NCBI GenBank assembly: GCA_934717675.1
Contig: CAKUYZ010000006.1
Location: 1 to 64,000, forward strand
Direction: 5' to 3'
Length of the DNA stretch: 64,000 nucleotides
DNA from: an uncultured Bacteroidales bacterium
Lineage (GTDB): Bacteria > Bacteroidota > Bacteroidia > Bacteroidales > Marinilabiliaceae
Every line of letters starts with the position of its first letter. Position 1 is the stretch's first letter. Shown in pieces: positions 62,283-64,000 of this stretch. Below the pieces are notes generated by a model. That model was not told the origin of the DNA, did no database searches, and was given only the letters and a program-made list of their open reading frames with translations. A program made the position numbers and the translations under genes.

Positions 62283-63757
62283 CGGGCTTCGTTTGCTATG
62301 TCATATATGGTGCGCGGCACTTCCGGCCGGCCGCGCTTGGTGGCAATGATGTATTGCCGTATGGCGGAGGCGATGGCCGGGCCAACGTTCTCGGCCGGAC
62401 CCGGGGCTTGCGCCATGGCTATGCACCCGTCTGGGGCGATGAGGAAATAGGTGGGCAGGGCCTTGACTTCATACTCCTCAAGAATTTTCTGGTCGGCCAC
62501 AAAAGAGACGGCTCTCCAGAAGTAGCCCTTGGGCGCGAGGTAGGAATAGGCGTCGTCGGCCTCGTCGTCTGTAAAGACGCAGAGGACGTCGAGGTCGGCC
62601 CTATGGAGCTGGGCCAAATTGTCTAGCACGGGCATGGCCTTGACGCACTCATAGTTTTCGGTATGCATGAAGCACAAGTAGAGGAATCGGCCTTTGAACG
62701 TGCTGAGCGACACTTCGTTGTCGGCATTATCAACCAGATGGAAGTCTGGGGCCGGGAGGCCGGGCTTTAGCTTGTTCTTCTTGGCGTAGACATTGGCGGC
62801 CATGAGGCGCACCCGCTTTGAGGCGCAGTGACGCGCCGCGCTGATGAGCATGGAGTCGGCCCGCCCGTCAGTCATGTCTCCAGAGTAGAAATCTTCTGCC
62901 AAGTTTTTGACAATGAGAGCCTCGCGAAAGTCCGCCCCGCTCGCGAAGAGAGTGTCGGCGGCCAGTGCGGCCGAGAGGGCCGCCACGTTTGGCTCACGAG
63001 CCGTCATGGCATCTATGAGTTTCTTGCGGACGGCAGGGATGGAAGACTGGTGAATGACATCTGGCGCAAGCATGTCAATGGTCTGCCAATAGGCCGGCAC
63101 GTTGAGCAGGAGCGGCCTCCCCGCGAAGAAGCGCGAGATGACGGCCCGCGGCGAGGCAAGGCGCGGCGTGGCGTAGACTTGGGCCTTGCGATAGAAGACT
63201 TGCTGACGGAAGAAGGGCTTATCGCACCCCGCCGCGCGGGCGGCAGAGTCCAACCGCAGAATGAGCCTGTCGGCCAGAGCTTTGTCATGCCGGCGCGCGA
63301 GCCGCGCGGCCACAGGATAATAGATCCGCGCGAAAGCCTGGTCGAAATCATGCAAGGCCTTGTTGAGGTTGCTTGTGGAGGAAAGAATGGTGAGAGGCAC
63401 CTGCCTGGGCTCGTAGAACGGGTTGAAACGCTCGGCATCCGGCCTCAGGCGGAAGGGCGGGAGCGAGACCTCGTAGCGCGCCCCGGGCTCAAGGAATATG
63501 TGGGCCGCGTAGAAACTCAGGTCTACCGTGGCGCGGGTGACCTCGGTCAGCTCGGCCGAGAAAGAGAAAGAGCCGTCGGGCGCGACCTCGACGGCTTCGA
63601 TGTCATGCGGCAGTCGGCTCACGGGGTCGGCCTCGCAGCGGAAGACGAGAGTGCGGCCCGCATAGTCCGGAGCCACGCCACTCACACGGACAGGCGAGGC
63701 CGAGGCGGCCGCAATAGAGGCCAACGCCGCAAGGGCAAACAGCGCAATAGATTTCAT
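62279..63757 (-). CDS. Exported thioredoxin-fold protein lacking the CXXC motif
   Basis: This 492-residue protein has a signal peptide (ending AAASASPVR), an N-terminal beta-sandwich (about 20-110, DUF4369-like), a helical middle, and a C-terminal TlpA-like thioredoxin domain from about 340. At the expected active site the sequence is MHTENYECVKAMP, with only one Cys, so disulphide reductase activity is unlikely. LPTYFLIAPDG near 445 is the cis-Pro loop. Similar proteins are common in Bacteroidota. It overlaps coaD and the LolD-type gene by four bases each. Confidence 0.82.
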   Translation of the reverse strand: MKSIALFALAALASIAAASASPVRVSGVAPDYAGRTLVFRCEADPVSRLPHDIEAVEVAPDGSFSFSAELTEVTRATVDLSFYAAHIFLEPGARYEVSLPPFRLRPDAERFNPFYEPRQVPLTILSSTSNLNKALHDFDQAFARIYYPVAARLARRHDKALADRLILRLDSAARAAGCDKPFFRQQVFYRKAQVYATPRLASPRAVISRFFAGRPLLLNVPAYWQTIDMLAPDVIHQSSIPAVRKKLIDAMTAREPNVAALSAALAADTLFASGADFREALIVKNLAEDFYSGDMTDGRADSMLISAARHCASKRVRLMAANVYAKKNKLKPGLPAPDFHLVDNADNEVSLSTFKGRFLYLCFMHTENYECVKAMPVLDNLAQLHRADLDVLCVFTDDEADDAYSYLAPKGYFWRAVSFVADQKILEEYEVKALPTYFLIAPDGCIAMAQAPGPAENVGPAIASAIRQYIIATKRGRPEVPRTIYDIANEAR

Positions 63758-64000
63758 TTTACCATGTCTCTGATTCGGGCGGGGAGGAAGAGCGAGGCGT
63801 CTCCGCCGTGGCGGAGGATGTCCCTCACAATGGTGCTGTTGACGGGCGTATGCTCTGGCGTGGTGAGCAGGAACACCGTGTCGATGCCCGCCATCTGCCT
63901 ATTTACCTGAGCAATGGCCCTCTCAAACTCAAAATCGGCCGAGGTACGCAAACCCCTGATGATGTGGCCGCAACCAATCTGCCTGGCAAAATCGACCGTC
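63754..64000 (-). CDS. coaD: Phosphopantetheine adenylyltransferase (N-terminus beyond window)
   Basis: This is the C-terminal half of CoaD, the penultimate enzyme of coenzyme A synthesis. About 82 codons are visible. The frame is open to the window edge. It shows IIRGLRTSADFEFERAIAQ, with the RGLR nucleotide-binding motif, and PVNSTIVRDILRHGGD, the counterpart of the SSTxVRE motif. The N-terminal TxGH active site is outside. The stop overlaps the next start as ATGA, so it is the first visible gene of a tightly coupled minus-strand operon. Confidence 0.93.
   Translation of the reverse strand, partial: TVDFARQIGCGHIIRGLRTSADFEFERAIAQVNRQMAGIDTVFLLTTPEHTPVNSTIVRDILRHGGDASLFLPARIRDMVK

Overview
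The window comes from a GC-rich member of the Bacteroidales (phylum Bacteroidota). The evidence is TANNTTTG-type -7 promoter boxes with no strong Shine-Dalgarno sequences, many lipoprotein signals of the LxxSC type, a B12 uptake locus of the Bacteroides kind, a ribosomal protein S16 with a long Ala/Glu tail, an HU/transmembrane/SPOR fusion protein, a PorZ-like type IX secretion (T9SS) protein, DUF6266/DUF5675 genes, and a malic enzyme fused to a phosphotransacetylase-like domain. A Muribaculaceae-like relative is plausible, but the family cannot be fixed from this window. No rRNA, tRNA, CRISPR array or complete insertion sequence was seen.

Layout. 1-7.6 kb (minus): dnaE is followed by two translationally coupled SGNH/GDSL proteins and an MBOAT acyltransferase cut by the window edge, which looks like a polysaccharide O-acetylation module. 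7.7-8.8 kb (plus): a low-molecular-weight tyrosine phosphatase and a coupled hexapeptide acetyltransferase. 8.9-11.0 kb: a GH97 glycosidase gene interrupted by one in-frame amber codon. 11.1-13.4 kb (minus): a membrane pyrophosphatase. 13.5-24.8 kb (plus): a vitamin B12 block made of a promoter, a cobalamin riboswitch, a DUF4465 lipoprotein, a BtuB-type TonB receptor, a BtuG-like propeller fused to a large C-terminal region, and a second propeller with a T9SS-like tail. After a strong terminator comes metH, the B12-dependent methionine synthase, with its own promoter.

24.8-34.3 kb: a PD-(D/E)XK (Rpn-type) nuclease, the HU-SPOR protein, dnaG with a coupled GT2 glycosyltransferase, tsaB with a DUF3108 gene (minus), rpsP, and hisH-hisA. 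34.3-40.4 kb: a heavy-metal efflux operon made of a His-rich small protein, an adaptor, a CzcA/CusA-type pump and a TolC-like protein. 40.4-47.5 kb: a TrmN6-type methyltransferase, rubrerythrin, rpoN, a PAP2-like membrane protein, ispD and a three-domain acyl ligase/acyltransferase.

47.5-56.6 kb: a membrane-bound class III nucleotidyl cyclase (minus), then a universal stress protein, rdgB coupled to porZ, a TSCPD protein, shikimate kinase, a HAD phosphatase and an outer-membrane barrel, followed by a minus-strand lipoprotein. 56.7-58.0 kb (minus): DUF5675 and DUF6266 genes, probably phage-derived, behind a long AT-rich leader. 58.5-64.0 kb (minus): maeB, then an overlapping operon of coaD (cut by the edge), a thioredoxin-fold lipid/thiol-type protein, an ABC ATPase of the LolD type and a TIGR02757 protein.

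The most coherent system is the B12 block: sensing by the riboswitch, surface capture and outer-membrane import, next to the main B12-using enzyme. Its protein architectures (a propeller fusion and a propeller with a possible T9SS tail) differ from the standard lipoprotein set.
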